Positions 23,899 through 33,277 of a stretch of 57,357 nucleotides of DNA are shown in pieces (position 1 is the first letter of the stretch; each line of letters begins with the position of its first letter). The stretch is from positions 1 to 57,357 of the forward strand of contig CALKMA010000026.1 of NCBI GenBank assembly GCA_937993755.1. Reading direction: 5' to 3'. Made by a program: the position numbers and the translations under genes. Source of the stretch: HGM13233 sp900762805. GTDB lineage: Bacteria; Bacillota; Clostridia; Oscillospirales; Ruminococcaceae. The notes below the pieces were generated by a model that searched no databases, had not been told where the DNA came from, and was given only the letters and a program-made list of their open reading frames with translations.

Positions 23899-25404
23899 TC
23901 AGCCGCGCTTTCCGTGCCGGATGAGCTTCCCGAAAATGTCCGCCATGCGGCTTCTGTAAAGCAGCAGGTTGACGGCAAGCGCCACAGCAACCACAACGCA
24001 GGAGACCTTCACGGCCAGCAGCACCCACGCCCCGTAGGAGCTTCCCGCAAAAACGAACGGCCTGGTGAGGAAATAGGAGGCCGCGGCTATGACACAGTCG
24101 GTTATCATATACCGGATGAACGGCTTCAGCGGCCGGCTCATGATATTATTTCTCAGATACCAGACGCAGTAGCAGGTGTGATAGGCCATGGCGGCCAGCG
24201 TCCCTATGGCGGCGCCGACCAGACCGAGCCGAAAGACCAGCGCGACCGTCAGGACGGTATTGATCAGCGCCGAAATATAAGCGCCGTTCTGCGTCTGTTT
24301 GAAATGACCGGCCGCCTTGATCACCCGAAAATAGGGTATTCTGAGGCACTGGGCGGCGTAGGCTATGACAAGCAGCGCGCCGAATACCGGAGCGATATAA
24401 TCCGCGTCCGTGATGCCCCTTGTATAGACCGAGACAAAGGGGACGATCGTCAGGGCGGTAATGGTGAATACCACCGTGACGCCCGTGTGGGTGATCCACT
24501 CCACGGCGTCGAAGGCTTTTGACAGCTCCTTCTTTTCTCCCTTGGCTATCATGTCGCCGAACAGCGATTCGACCCCCGTCGCCGCCGTCATGACGATCTG
24601 CTCCACGCCGTTGGTAACGGCATAATAGACCGAATAGACCGATACATTTTCCAGCGTTGAAAAGACGGTCAGGACAGCAATATCAACATTCTGGCAGACG
24701 ACCGCCGCCAGATGCTGCGAGAACCCGTTCCACTTCTGCTTGATCGGCTCCCCCACGAGCTCGACCCGCCGATTGATCCGGTAATGCCGGCGGACATACA
24801 GCAGCTGGAGCAGCGGGCGCAGCACGTACAGCGCCGCCGTTGTCAGCTTTACGATATGCACCGAGCAGCCGAGCCGCATGAGGATGACCGAGAACAGGGT
24901 GTTGAGCGCGATGGTGACGATCTGGAGTATCAGCTGCACATAGGATTTCTGGTCGGCGTTGAGCAGCAGCTGATAGGTCATGCCGAACAGATACTGCGCC
25001 AGCGTGCTGGCAGAGACGATCAGCAGCAGCGAGACGGTGAACCATGTGTCATACGAGGTGTCGATCGCCGTGGAAAAGACGACGCAGAGAACGGCGATAT
25101 AGGCCAAAAAGATATAGGCGAGCTTTCTGAAAAAGCGCTCCGACGAGATGATGATGCGGCTCATCTGATCGGTGTCCCGCTCGGCGAGCGGCTTATACAG
25201 ATTGGCCTGAACGACCGCGCCCACGCCCATATCCAGCAGCGAGATAAAGCTGAGGAAATTGGCCATGGACGAGATCAGCCCGTTCACCGACGAGCCGTAA
25301 TAAAGCAGCATATAGCGCGGCAGGATAAAGCCGCAGACGACCGTGACCGCCTGCTTCAGAAGGCCCGTCAGCGTATTCAACAATAACTTCTTTTTCCGTG
25401 TCAT
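23899..25404 (-). CDS. Polysaccharide flippase (Wzx/MOP family)
   Basis: The 501-residue protein is hydrophobic throughout, with about 12-14 membrane segments. Its N-terminal block TLTGLLKQAVTVVCGFILPRYMLLYYGSSVNG is typical of MOP-family oligosaccharide flippases, which move lipid-linked sugar units across the membrane. It is the last gene of the glycan locus and starts six bases after the CapA-like stop. No Wzy-type polymerase is visible in the locus, so the exported unit may be a single repeat, or the polymerase is encoded elsewhere. Confidence 0.87.
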   Translation of the reverse strand: MTRKKKLLLNTLTGLLKQAVTVVCGFILPRYMLLYYGSSVNGLISSMANFLSFISLLDMGVGAVVQANLYKPLAERDTDQMSRIIISSERFFRKLAYIFLAYIAVLCVVFSTAIDTSYDTWFTVSLLLIVSASTLAQYLFGMTYQLLLNADQKSYVQLILQIVTIALNTLFSVILMRLGCSVHIVKLTTAALYVLRPLLQLLYVRRHYRINRRVELVGEPIKQKWNGFSQHLAAVVCQNVDIAVLTVFSTLENVSVYSVYYAVTNGVEQIVMTAATGVESLFGDMIAKGEKKELSKAFDAVEWITHTGVTVVFTITALTIVPFVSVYTRGITDADYIAPVFGALLVIAYAAQCLRIPYFRVIKAAGHFKQTQNGAYISALINTVLTVALVFRLGLVGAAIGTLAAMAYHTCYCVWYLRNNIMSRPLKPFIRYMITDCVIAAASYFLTRPFVFAGSSYGAWVLLAVKVSCVVVAVALAVNLLLYRSRMADIFGKLIRHGKRG

Positions 25405-25410
25405 AGGATA

Positions 25411-26580
25411 TCACTTGCCGTTTTTAATGATTTTGACGCCGCACAGCAGCAGCTCCCTGTGCGCCTCGCACTCGATATAGTTGCGGATGGCTATCCGCTC
25501 CCGCTTCCTGTACTTCCGGCTCATCCGCCATGCCGAAAAGCGATAGCCGGACAGCCGGTTGACAGCGCGGTATAAAAGGCTTCGGCTCCCGGCGCCGGAG
25601 AGCGCGCTCAGGTACCCGTTCAGCATGGTATCGGCAAACGCCTGATACCGGGCCTTCAGGACGGCCGGGTCCCTGACGGCGGCGGAGCGCTCGCGAAAGG
25701 CGGCAAGGATCTGCTCGCCCTCCTCCGGCTGCGCCAGACGGACGCGCTCACCCTCCTTTCGGAGCGGATGGTAGCGCAGCGCGGCGGCGACCCCGCCCTC
25801 CTTCCTTTCCAGCCCGACCTCGATCAGCAGGCCGGTCTGCCAGTATTCGCTTTCGCTGTCATCGAACAGGAAATTCCCCTGCCCGTAAACGATCGTCCCG
25901 TTTTTCCACCGCTCCTCGGCCCCGACGCAGTGGCTGTGCTGGCACACAACGAGGTCGGCCCCCTTTTCGACCAGCTTCCGGCATATCCTCTGCAGGCCGG
26001 GGGAGGGATACCGATAATGCTCCTTGCCGCCATGGTAAAGCACGACCGCATAGTCGCACTGCTTTTTCAGCTCGCTGACATGGTCAAGGCTTTCCAGCGG
26101 GTCAAAGGGATTGGCGCCGGCGGCATCCTCCGCCGCGATGGAAAATTCATGCTCGGCGCAGCAGTAGAACCCCAGCCGCAGGCCGCCGACCTCTTTTATA
26201 AAGGGCTTCTGCGCCTCGCTCAGATCGCTTCCCGCTCCTGCGTGGGCGATCCCGGCCCTGTCAAGCAGCTCTATCGTGGAAAACAGCCCCTGCCGGCCCT
26301 GATCAAGGATATGATTGTTCGCCAGCGTGAAAAAATGCGGATTGACGGCCCGCAGGCCGTTGATGGTGCCGGCCGGCGCCATCAGAGCGGGGCCGTGCTT
26401 TTCGATCGGCGTCCTGCGGTCTGTGAGGGGTATCTCCAGATTGAAGGCCGTAAAATCGGCGCCCGCCAGCAGCTCGCGCAGCCGGTCCCCCAAAAGCGCC
26501 CCGGCGTCCCCCTTTTCAAACAGATGATAATTGCTCTGTGTCGGGACAAGGTCGGCCCCGATCATCAGCCTGACAGACAT
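25411..26580 (-). CDS. CapA-family protein (poly-gamma-glutamate synthesis type metallophosphatase fold)
   Basis: The 389-residue protein begins MSVRLMIGADLVPT and has FTAFNLEIPLTD, FFTLANNHILDQGRQG, AVVLYHGGKEHY and VVCQHSHCVGAEE. These are conserved blocks of CapA/PgsA proteins, a calcineurin-like phosphoesterase fold. There is no N-terminal membrane anchor, unlike Bacillus CapA, so it may be cytosolic. I chose the ATG at 26580 with GGGAGG upstream. Role in the glycan locus: possibly handling of an amino-acid-containing polymer or lipid-linked intermediate; inference only. Confidence 0.82.
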   Translation of the reverse strand: MSVRLMIGADLVPTQSNYHLFEKGDAGALLGDRLRELLAGADFTAFNLEIPLTDRRTPIEKHGPALMAPAGTINGLRAVNPHFFTLANNHILDQGRQGLFSTIELLDRAGIAHAGAGSDLSEAQKPFIKEVGGLRLGFYCCAEHEFSIAAEDAAGANPFDPLESLDHVSELKKQCDYAVVLYHGGKEHYRYPSPGLQRICRKLVEKGADLVVCQHSHCVGAEERWKNGTIVYGQGNFLFDDSESEYWQTGLLIEVGLERKEGGVAAALRYHPLRKEGERVRLAQPEEGEQILAAFRERSAAVRDPAVLKARYQAFADTMLNGYLSALSGAGSRSLLYRAVNRLSGYRFSAWRMSRKYRKRERIAIRNYIECEAHRELLLCGVKIIKNGK

Positions 26581-26665
26581 ACAGATACCTCCCATTCATC
26601 AAGGCGGCGGGGCGGCGCTTTGGCCGCGGCAGCGGTCAGAGAGCCGACAGCCCGCCGCCGTTCGC

Positions 26666-27628
26666 TTACCGTGCGGCCGCCTGCGCCCCGCAGCGCGGGA
26701 CCTTCGTCAAATCGATCAGCTCGCCGAAGCGGCGGTCGGTCTCCGGCAGCAGGTTGGGGTCAAGGCCGCTTTCGGGAAAGAAGGTCAGCTCCCCAAAATA
26801 GACGCGGCCGGCGCAGCTGTACAGATCGACCCGCACGAACGGCAGCCCCTCCGACAGGCGCTCGGCTATGCGGAACATCCCGTCGATGCACGGCGGCCCG
26901 GGCAGCGTGAAGCCGTCGGGCGCCTCCCTGCCGCTCACATTGATGCGCAGCAGCGACCAAGCCCTGTCAAAAAAGTAAAATTGGGGCGCGCCGATCCCCC
27001 GCTCGGTGCAGACCATGACGCAATCGACATAGCCGTCGAAGCAGAAAAATTTATAATCGACCAGGCCGCCGTTCCGGTCGGCTTCGTCATCGGTCATGTA
27101 TTGCTCGGCGATGATACGGCGCGGCACGTTTTTATAGGGCCACTCGCGGCCGGTCAGATAATAGTCCTGCCGCAGCCCCCGCCGGAGCATCGCTCTGGCG
27201 TTTTTGATATCAAGCTTTTCCTTATCCCGGCAGATACACATGCCGAGGCCCGAATTGTGGTTGCATTTCAGCACGAACTGCCGCGGCAGCGCGCCGAAGT
27301 CGATGCTTTCGGGGTCCTCCCACACGCCGAGCAGCGGGATCAGATATTCTTCACCCAGCTTTTCCCTGATATACGCCCGCACGGCGTATTTATCCACCAT
27401 CACGGTGTATTCCGGCCGGCGGTTATACAGCTTGAGCCATTGCAGCTTCTCATTGAAGGTCTGCGGATGCTCCAGATCGAGCGGCTTTTTCATCCTGGCC
27501 CTGAAGTATCTTTCCAGGTATTCCCGGTCGTCCATGGCGTTGTAGCGGCCCAGGCCGGCCATGACATTGAAGCGGTAGTCCCGATCCGCTGCAAATCTCA
27601 CGGCCTTTGTGATACGGTTTTGGTGCAT
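26666..27628 (-). CDS. TupA-like ATP-grasp protein
   Basis: The 320-residue protein carries the TupA-type opening FNEKLQWLKLYNRRPEYTVMVDK near residues 58-80, then FVLKCNHNSG near 120, RIIAEQYM near 172 and a Glu in VYFGELTFFPESG near 280. TupA-like ATP-grasp proteins are found in teichuronopeptide and surface-polysaccharide loci and are thought to form amide bonds between sugar acids and amino acids. Lying two genes from a carboxyethylornithine synthase homologue, it may attach that amino acid to a sugar. The ribosome site is weak (AGGAG about 15 bases upstream). Confidence 0.82.
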   Translation of the reverse strand: MHQNRITKAVRFAADRDYRFNVMAGLGRYNAMDDREYLERYFRARMKKPLDLEHPQTFNEKLQWLKLYNRRPEYTVMVDKYAVRAYIREKLGEEYLIPLLGVWEDPESIDFGALPRQFVLKCNHNSGLGMCICRDKEKLDIKNARAMLRRGLRQDYYLTGREWPYKNVPRRIIAEQYMTDDEADRNGGLVDYKFFCFDGYVDCVMVCTERGIGAPQFYFFDRAWSLLRINVSGREAPDGFTLPGPPCIDGMFRIAERLSEGLPFVRVDLYSCAGRVYFGELTFFPESGLDPNLLPETDRRFGELIDLTKVPRCGAQAAAR

Positions 27629-27722
27629 TTTCTCTTATTTTCTCCTGTAAGTCATGCTGCTTTTTTATCAAAAGCATACGCCGCGCGCCCTCTTTTTTTA
27701 TCGGGCGCGCCGCTGTTTCTGT

Positions 27723-28826
27723 CTATTCAAAAATCAGCCGCCGGAATTCCGCTGCCGCGCTGTCGGCGTCATAGCCGCAGCGGTAAAAGCATTCCCTGGT
27801 GTCGCGGCGGCCGGCGGCCGCCGCGCTGAGCGCCGCCTCGGCCCACGCGGCCGGGTCGCCGAGCGGCAGGTATTCGATCAGTCCGGTGATATCGGCCTCC
27901 CGCGTAACGGTGTCTGAAACGATACAGGTCAGGCCGGTCGCCTGCGCTTCAATGACGGTATTGGGCATCCCCTCGTAGAGCGACGGGAAAACCAGCACAT
28001 CCATGGCCGACAGCAGCCGCGGGACGTCGGAGCGGACGCCGGTAAAAATGACGCTGTCTGCCAGCCCCAGCTCCCGCGCCAGCGCCTCGGTCTGTTCGAG
28101 CAGCTCGCCCTTTCCGGCCAGCAGCAGCACCGAATCGGGCCGCTTCTCGTGAAGCGCGGCAAAGCAGCGCAGCAGGAAGGCGTGGTTCTTCTGCCGCGAA
28201 AACCTTCCGATATGCCCCGCCGCCAGCGTGCCGCCGCCGATGCCAAGCTCGGCCCGCACCGCCCGTCGGGCTTCCTCGCTGTAGGCATAAGCATCGAGAT
28301 CGACGGCGTTGTGCAGCAGCCTGACCTCGCCGCGCTCCCAGGCCGCGTCGCCGAAGGTGTACCGGGCCGCCGGCTCGGAGGGCGCGAGCCTGACATCAAC
28401 GTACCGCCCGTACAAAAGCCGCCCCAGCCGCTGAGCCGCCCATGCCTTCAGGCCGCCGCCGTCGCTCGAATTGCTTGAGCGGGCGATGCAGCGCCGCGCG
28501 CCGGCGTCCTTGGCAAGCTTGAGATCGTAAAAGCCCATCGCGTTCGACGTGACGCGCAGCACATACTGATAGCCGCCCTGCCGGACAACGTCGGTCAGCC
28601 CCCGCCGGAAGCCAGCCAGATCCTCGGACTTGCAGGGCACGACATAAAGCCGCCCGCCCATCGCCCGTATCTCGTCGTCATAAAGGCCCTTTTCGGGAAC
28701 GTTGACACAGAAATCCATCTGGTAACGGCTCCTGTCCAGCTTTCGGTAAATCTTCATGAGAAAGGTTTCGGCGCCGCCGGCGTCCATCACGCTGACGATG
28801 CACAGCACCCTCTTTGGCTCTGTCAT
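27723..28826 (-). CDS. GT4-family glycosyltransferase
   Basis: The 367-residue protein has the GT-B layout of family 4: an N-terminal acceptor domain (MDAGGAETFLMKIYR near 14-28) and a C-terminal donor domain with GHIGRFSRQKNH near 205 and the E-x7-E type motif in FPSLYEGMPNTVIEAQATG near 290. It would add one sugar to the lipid-linked glycan on the cytoplasmic face. Donor and acceptor are unknown. A GCGCGCCC/GGGCGCGC hairpin (27683-27710) follows the stop, without a proper T-tract. Confidence 0.87.
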   Translation of the reverse strand: MTEPKRVLCIVSVMDAGGAETFLMKIYRKLDRSRYQMDFCVNVPEKGLYDDEIRAMGGRLYVVPCKSEDLAGFRRGLTDVVRQGGYQYVLRVTSNAMGFYDLKLAKDAGARRCIARSSNSSDGGGLKAWAAQRLGRLLYGRYVDVRLAPSEPAARYTFGDAAWERGEVRLLHNAVDLDAYAYSEEARRAVRAELGIGGGTLAAGHIGRFSRQKNHAFLLRCFAALHEKRPDSVLLLAGKGELLEQTEALARELGLADSVIFTGVRSDVPRLLSAMDVLVFPSLYEGMPNTVIEAQATGLTCIVSDTVTREADITGLIEYLPLGDPAAWAEAALSAAAAGRRDTRECFYRCGYDADSAAAEFRRLIFE

Positions 28827-28876
28827 TCGGTTATCTTCCTTTCTTTATTGCTTTCTCCGAACTGACTGACCGTGCG

Positions 28877-29833
28877 TCAGCGCCCCTGGAATTCTATGAT
28901 CTCCCGGTCAACGATCACGCCGTCGCGGACGACCAGCGCGTCCTTCAGCGTCTGCCCGCAGACGCCGCTCTGCAGCTCGCTGAGGTAGGGCCAGATGACC
29001 TCAGAATTGTTTTGGGTAAAGGTCTTGTGGAACAGTGCGGGCGTGTGGTCAACGGCGTAGTGGAGAACGCCGTCCACCCGGTAGACGGGGTTTTCGATGG
29101 TGGTCGGGACGCTGGTCTCGATACCGCCGCAGCGGTCGCAGCTGACGTCGATGATCATGGCGTCGCGCTTCATGCGCCTGAGATCCTCGCGGTAAAGGAT
29201 ATGATCCTTCCGCGTGATATCCCAAAGCACACAGTTGACGACAACGTCGTACTGCGCGAGCTCCTCCCGCAGCAGCGCCTCGGAACGGCGGTCATACTGC
29301 ATGACCTGCGCGCCGAGCATATTCAGGACCTTGAGCGCGCCGCGGGCCGTATTGCCCCGCCCGATGACGGCCACCGACGTTTCATAGGGCATACGCCCGT
29401 AGCACTGAAAGGCGTGCATGACCGCCGCCTCGCCGGCCAGCTTGTTGTTGCGCCAGAAGATATGGCGGCCCTTATAGAACATCTTTTCCCACGCATAGGC
29501 CGTCAGCCCACCGGCCAGCAGCCGGTCGGTTATCTCGCGGTTCTGCGTGGCGTGTACCCAGCCGAAAACCGTCTGCCCCTTCAGCTGCGGCAGATAGGCG
29601 GCGTCGCCGATCTTGGGGTCGCAGATAATATCCTTTGTCAGCACCTCCCGAAGGTCGGCGACATGACAGCCGCAGGCTTCAAATTCCTCGTCGCGAATGC
29701 CCAGCACCTCGCCGTAGCCCCGCTCGAACCATAAAAGGTCGGGGTGCTCGATGCAAGGCAGCTGCGCCGGCACGATGGCCCGCCGGTGCTCGTTTTCCTT
29801 GTGGCCGATGGGAAAGCCGACAGTTTTCAACAT
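28877..29833 (-). CDS. ceo: N5-(carboxyethyl)ornithine synthase homologue
   Basis: The 318-residue protein closely follows the Ceo family from its first residues (TVGFPIGHKENEHRRAIVP), through DIICDPKIGDAAYL, FGWVHATQNREITD, the NAD(P) fold VAVIGRGNTARGAL, and IIDVSCDRCGGIETSVPTT. Ceo condenses pyruvate with the side-chain amine of ornithine or lysine and reduces the imine with NADPH, giving N-(1-carboxyethyl) amino acids. In a glycan locus beside a TupA-like ligase this suggests synthesis of such an amino acid as a decoration; N-carboxyethyl-lysine is known on some Gram-negative O-antigens. The enzyme call is firm; the destination is inference. Start ATG 29833 follows AGGAG. Confidence 0.87.
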   Translation of the reverse strand: MLKTVGFPIGHKENEHRRAIVPAQLPCIEHPDLLWFERGYGEVLGIRDEEFEACGCHVADLREVLTKDIICDPKIGDAAYLPQLKGQTVFGWVHATQNREITDRLLAGGLTAYAWEKMFYKGRHIFWRNNKLAGEAAVMHAFQCYGRMPYETSVAVIGRGNTARGALKVLNMLGAQVMQYDRRSEALLREELAQYDVVVNCVLWDITRKDHILYREDLRRMKRDAMIIDVSCDRCGGIETSVPTTIENPVYRVDGVLHYAVDHTPALFHKTFTQNNSEVIWPYLSELQSGVCGQTLKDALVVRDGVIVDREIIEFQGR

Positions 29834-29875
29834 GATTCAAATTCTCCTGTCACAGTCAATGGGCGGGGCGGCCGC

Positions 29876-29906
29876 GGCAAAAAGCAGGAGGGCGGCGAAG
29901 CCGCCC
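29876..29906 (-). terminator. Possible weak terminator after the GT4 gene
   Basis: GGGCGGC-GAA-GCCGCCC at 29890-29906 forms a tight hairpin. On the minus strand TCCTGCTTTTT follows, so the T-tract starts seven bases from the stem. It may reduce readthrough into ceo rather than stop it. Confidence 0.35.
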
Positions 29907-30022
29907 GCGAAGGGGCGTTTTCGGAAAAGTCCCCGGAGGCAGCGCCTGAGGCGGCTTTTCAGCTTCCGCATACCGGCGCTGTGTTCATAAAGCTGCGCTG
30001 CGCCGCAGCCCCGCGCGGCGGC

Positions 30023-31075
30023 TCAGGCGTCCTGCCCGCGCAGCCGGCGGATAAAATCGCCGACGACCTTTTCCGGCGTATAATCCGCGGCCTTTTCAAG
30101 GCAGGCCCTTTTCATGCGCACCATGTACATGGGGTCTCTGGCCACCATGAGCAGCGTATCGACAAGCTCCTTCCGGTTGTCAAGCTGATAGCCGAGCCCC
30201 ACCTTATTTTCTTCAACCAGATCATAGAAGCTCTCCCACCGGGCGGAAATGACGGGCAGGCCGGAGGCATACGCGTCGATGATGGTGCCGGGGATCCCCT
30301 CCATATAAAGCTCAGTCGGGAACAGCAGGGCATAGTAATCCTTCAATATCTCGGTGCTGTGGTCGTAGGCGACGCACCCGCAGTAGCGGACGCCGGGCGG
30401 GAAGCTCCCGCTCAGCTTCCGGAACCAGTCCTCATAGCCGTGCTCGATCTGCCCGTAGATATCCAGCGTAAAGACGGGGCCGCCCAGCCTGTCATTGACC
30501 TCGGCGACAGCCAGAACGGCGTTCTCGATCCCCTTTTCCTTCATGACCCGCGAAAAGGTGCAGAGCCTCAGCGGGCGGGAAACCGAGCAGGACAGCTCCT
30601 CCGGCTTCAGGATATGCAGCTCCTTGCAGTTGGGCATCACAACAACATTCCCGAAGCCCTCCTGCTCCAGCGCCTTTTTCATGGTAAGGGTCTCGACATA
30701 GATGCCGTCGAATTTCTTCAGGCTCTCCCGCAGCCGCTTCCGACTGTCGAGAAGATGGGCCAGCCATCCGCCGATGACGATATAATGCAGCCCGGTCCGG
30801 CAGCGTTTTTTCCAAAAGCTGAGCAGCGGCGCAAAAACGCGCACGCCGTTGTGCGCCGGCAGCATGACGACATTGCGGCAGGTCCGCATGGCGCACGACG
30901 CCTGAAAAATCATCCTGAACAGCGCCAGCTTGCCGCCGTGCGTATCGATCTTCATCACCTGATCCTCGCCGAGCTGCTTTTCCAGCTCGGCGGCAATGAT
31001 CTTGGTCTTGATGGTCTGACCGTTCAGCAGCTCCTCGCCAAAGGCGAAGTGCCCGATAACACATACTTCTTTCAT
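30023..31075 (-). CDS. Glycosyltransferase, GT4-like
   Basis: The 350-residue protein has a GT-B donor half typical of family 4: PLRLCTFSRVMKEKGIENA near 168-186, YCGCVAYDHSTEIL near 230 and FPTELYMEGIPGTIIDAYASG near 253-273. The N-terminal half is more divergent and lacks an obvious GG loop. It probably adds a sugar to the growing lipid-linked unit. It lies between the priming transferase and ceo. Start at ATG 31075 has no strong Shine-Dalgarno sequence. Confidence 0.85.
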   Translation of the reverse strand: MKEVCVIGHFAFGEELLNGQTIKTKIIAAELEKQLGEDQVMKIDTHGGKLALFRMIFQASCAMRTCRNVVMLPAHNGVRVFAPLLSFWKKRCRTGLHYIVIGGWLAHLLDSRKRLRESLKKFDGIYVETLTMKKALEQEGFGNVVVMPNCKELHILKPEELSCSVSRPLRLCTFSRVMKEKGIENAVLAVAEVNDRLGGPVFTLDIYGQIEHGYEDWFRKLSGSFPPGVRYCGCVAYDHSTEILKDYYALLFPTELYMEGIPGTIIDAYASGLPVISARWESFYDLVEENKVGLGYQLDNRKELVDTLLMVARDPMYMVRMKRACLEKAADYTPEKVVGDFIRRLRGQDA

Positions 31076-31119
31076 TCAAATATCCTGTCTATGGTTCTGG
31101 TTGACGCTTTGGGGCGTCC

Positions 31120-31258
31120 CGCGGCGGGGTGCCGAAAAAGGGCTTTGCCCGATGACATTCAGTGGCGGGGCGGCTTTTTTGCGGCGTCATAACGCGCCGC
31201 ACACTCAGCTCCGCGGCGGGGTGCCGCGATGATTTGCCGAAAAAGGCTTTCTCGATGA
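31120..31258. repeat. Two imperfect direct repeats in the glycan locus gap
   Basis: CGCGGCGGGGTGCCG occurs at 31120-31134 and 31212-31226, each followed by GCCGAAAAAGG(G)CTTT and CGATGA. The second copy has an extra ten or so bases between the two words. The repeats occupy most of the non-coding gap between two genes and hold no ORF. Confidence 0.5.
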
Positions 31259-31290
31259 TATCAGGGCGGCACGGGGCTGCGCCCGAAGCG

Positions 31291-31974
31291 CTACCGAAGC
31301 ACCGCCAGCACCGTTCTGAACATGGTTTTCAGCTCGCGCAGAAGACTGAACTGCCGGAGGCTTTCCAGATTATACTTCATCTTTTCGGGCAGCACCTGCT
31401 CAACATAGACCCGATCAACATCCTCGGCCTTGTCGAGCAGCTCGGCCTCGTCCTTATACCGGATGCTGGCCTCGGAGGTCACGCCGGCCGGCAGCAGCAG
31501 CGTGGCGTACATTTCCGGCGTGTAGAACTGCACATAATGCGCGCTCTCCGGCCGGGTGCCGACCAGCGTCATGTCGCCGAGAATGATATTGATGAGCTGC
31601 GGCACCTCGTCGAGCCGACATTTGCGCAGCCCGGCCCCCACCCGCGTGACGCGGCTGTCGTTCGAGACGGTGACCTGCGTGCCGAGCTTGTCGGCGCCGG
31701 CGACCATCGTGCGGAACTTGAAGATGCGGAAATGCCGCCCATACTGCGTGACACGCTCCTGCCGGTAGAAGACGCCGCCCTTGGAGTCGGCCGCGATGAG
31801 AAGCGAAATGACAAGGAGCAGCGGAGAAAACAGCACCAGCATGACCGACGCCGCCGCGATATCAAAGGCCCGCTTGAGCAGCAGGCTGACCTGCTTCTTT
31901 TTCAGAATGTCATAATAGGGGCGGACGGCCTCCGTCCGCAGCTCCTCCGGCAATTGCTCCCACTTTCGCAGCAT
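31291..31974 (-). CDS. Priming sugar-phosphate transferase (bacterial sugar transferase family)
   Basis: The 227-residue protein has one hydrophobic segment at about 37-60 and the standard catalytic blocks: KRAFDIAAAS, FYRQERVTQYGRHFRIFKFRTM, and RKCRLDEVPQLINIILGDM followed by VGTRPE. It transfers a sugar phosphate from an NDP-sugar to undecaprenyl phosphate to begin the glycan unit. It is the short form without the N-terminal four-segment domain of WbaP. The CapD-like and DegT proteins encoded upstream probably make its NDP-sugar substrate. Confidence 0.9.
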   Translation of the reverse strand: MLRKWEQLPEELRTEAVRPYYDILKKKQVSLLLKRAFDIAAASVMLVLFSPLLLVISLLIAADSKGGVFYRQERVTQYGRHFRIFKFRTMVAGADKLGTQVTVSNDSRVTRVGAGLRKCRLDEVPQLINIILGDMTLVGTRPESAHYVQFYTPEMYATLLLPAGVTSEASIRYKDEAELLDKAEDVDRVYVEQVLPEKMKYNLESLRQFSLLRELKTMFRTVLAVLR

Positions 31975-32067
31975 GTGTCTCTCCCCCGCTTCGGCTATTT
32001 CATGAATCTTGCCGGTCGTCCGGCCGGGCGGGGCGGCTGCCCCGCCCGGAAAGGCCGGTCTGCGGCG

Positions 32068-33273
32068 TTATTTCAGATATTCGCGCACGACCCCGGTGTA
32101 GCACTCGATGACATAGTCCACCATCTCATCGGTCAGGCAGGTGTGCAGCGGCAGCGTGATCTCGTTGGCGAAATACGCATAGGCATTGGGGTAGTCGGCA
32201 ATGTCGAAGCCCATGCTTTTATAGGCCGTAAAGAGCGGCAGCGGCTTATAGTGGACATTGCAGGCGACGCCCAGTTCGCCCATCTTTTCAATGATCTCAC
32301 CGCGCTGCTCGTAGGTGATGCCGGGCAGCCGGGTGATATACAGATGGCCGGTCGAGCAGTGGTCGGCGGTATAATGGTCAAGCGTCTGCACGCCGAGCGG
32401 ACGGAAGGCCGCGTCATAGCGGGCAATGATGGCGCGGCGGCGGGCCAGCAGGCCGGGATAGCGCTTGAACTGCGCCAGACCGATGGCGGCGGCCACGTCG
32501 GTCAGGTTGCACTTGTACCAGGGGCCGGCAATATCGTACTCCCACGCTCCGAGCCTGGTTTTGGCCAGCGCATCCTTGGTCTGGCCGTGCAGCGAGAGCA
32601 GCTGGTAGCGATGGTAAAGCTCATCGTCGTCAATGCCCTCGATATGCCGCCATGCCACACAGCCGCCCTCGGCGGTCGTGAAGTTCTTGACGGCGTGCCA
32701 GCTGAAGTTGGAAAAATCGGCAACGCTGCCGATGGGCCGGCCATGCCGGGACGCGCCGAAGGAATGGGCGGCATCGGCCATGACGATGACGCGGCCGATG
32801 GCCCGCTGCAGCTCGTTGGCAGGGCGGAAAAGATGCTTCTTGCGCTCGACAATGGCGAAAATACGGTCATAGTCGCAGGGTACGCCGCCGAGGTCAACAG
32901 GGATGATGACCTTGGTCTTTTCGGTGATGGCGGCCTCCAGCGCATCATAGTCCATTTCGAGCGAGTCGCGGGCGGTATCGACCAGCCGCAGCTCGGCGCC
33001 GACGTGGCAGACGACCGAAGCCGACGCGGTATACGTATAGGCGCTGGTGATGCACTCGTCGCCGGGGCCGATGCCCAGCAGGCGCAGCGTCATTTCGGCA
33101 CAGGCCGTCTGCGAATTGAGGCAGACGCAGCGGGGCGAGCCGAGCAGACCGGCGCACTCCTCCTCCAGCTTCTTGACGCGCGGGCCGGTGGTGATCCAGC
33201 CCGATCGGAGCGCCTCTGCGACCTCGTTGATCTCGGCATCGGTTATGTCGGGAGGTGAAAAACTGATTTTCAT
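32068..33273 (-). CDS. DegT/DnrJ/EryC1/StrS aminotransferase
   Basis: The 401-residue PLP enzyme begins KISFSPPDITDAEINEVAEALRSGWITTGPRV, the typical opening of sugar aminotransferases. Further blocks are CVCLNSQTACAEM, VIIPVDLGGVPCD, MADAAHSFGAS and the PLP-lysine segment SWHAVKNFTTAEGG. It converts a 4-keto NDP-sugar to an amino sugar, and the CapD/FlaA1-type dehydratase encoded just upstream would supply that ketosugar. The ATG at 33273 has AGGAG upstream and overlaps nothing; a longer in-frame extension has no support. Confidence 0.9.
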   Translation of the reverse strand: MKISFSPPDITDAEINEVAEALRSGWITTGPRVKKLEEECAGLLGSPRCVCLNSQTACAEMTLRLLGIGPGDECITSAYTYTASASVVCHVGAELRLVDTARDSLEMDYDALEAAITEKTKVIIPVDLGGVPCDYDRIFAIVERKKHLFRPANELQRAIGRVIVMADAAHSFGASRHGRPIGSVADFSNFSWHAVKNFTTAEGGCVAWRHIEGIDDDELYHRYQLLSLHGQTKDALAKTRLGAWEYDIAGPWYKCNLTDVAAAIGLAQFKRYPGLLARRRAIIARYDAAFRPLGVQTLDHYTADHCSTGHLYITRLPGITYEQRGEIIEKMGELGVACNVHYKPLPLFTAYKSMGFDIADYPNAYAYFANEITLPLHTCLTDEMVDYVIECYTGVVREYLK

Positions 33274-33277
33274 CGTT

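Noticed and set aside
23373..23924. A 183-codon plus frame after tetR
   Set aside because: Arg/Gly/Pro-rich, overlaps the tetR end and the glycan operon terminator, and has no ribosome site.
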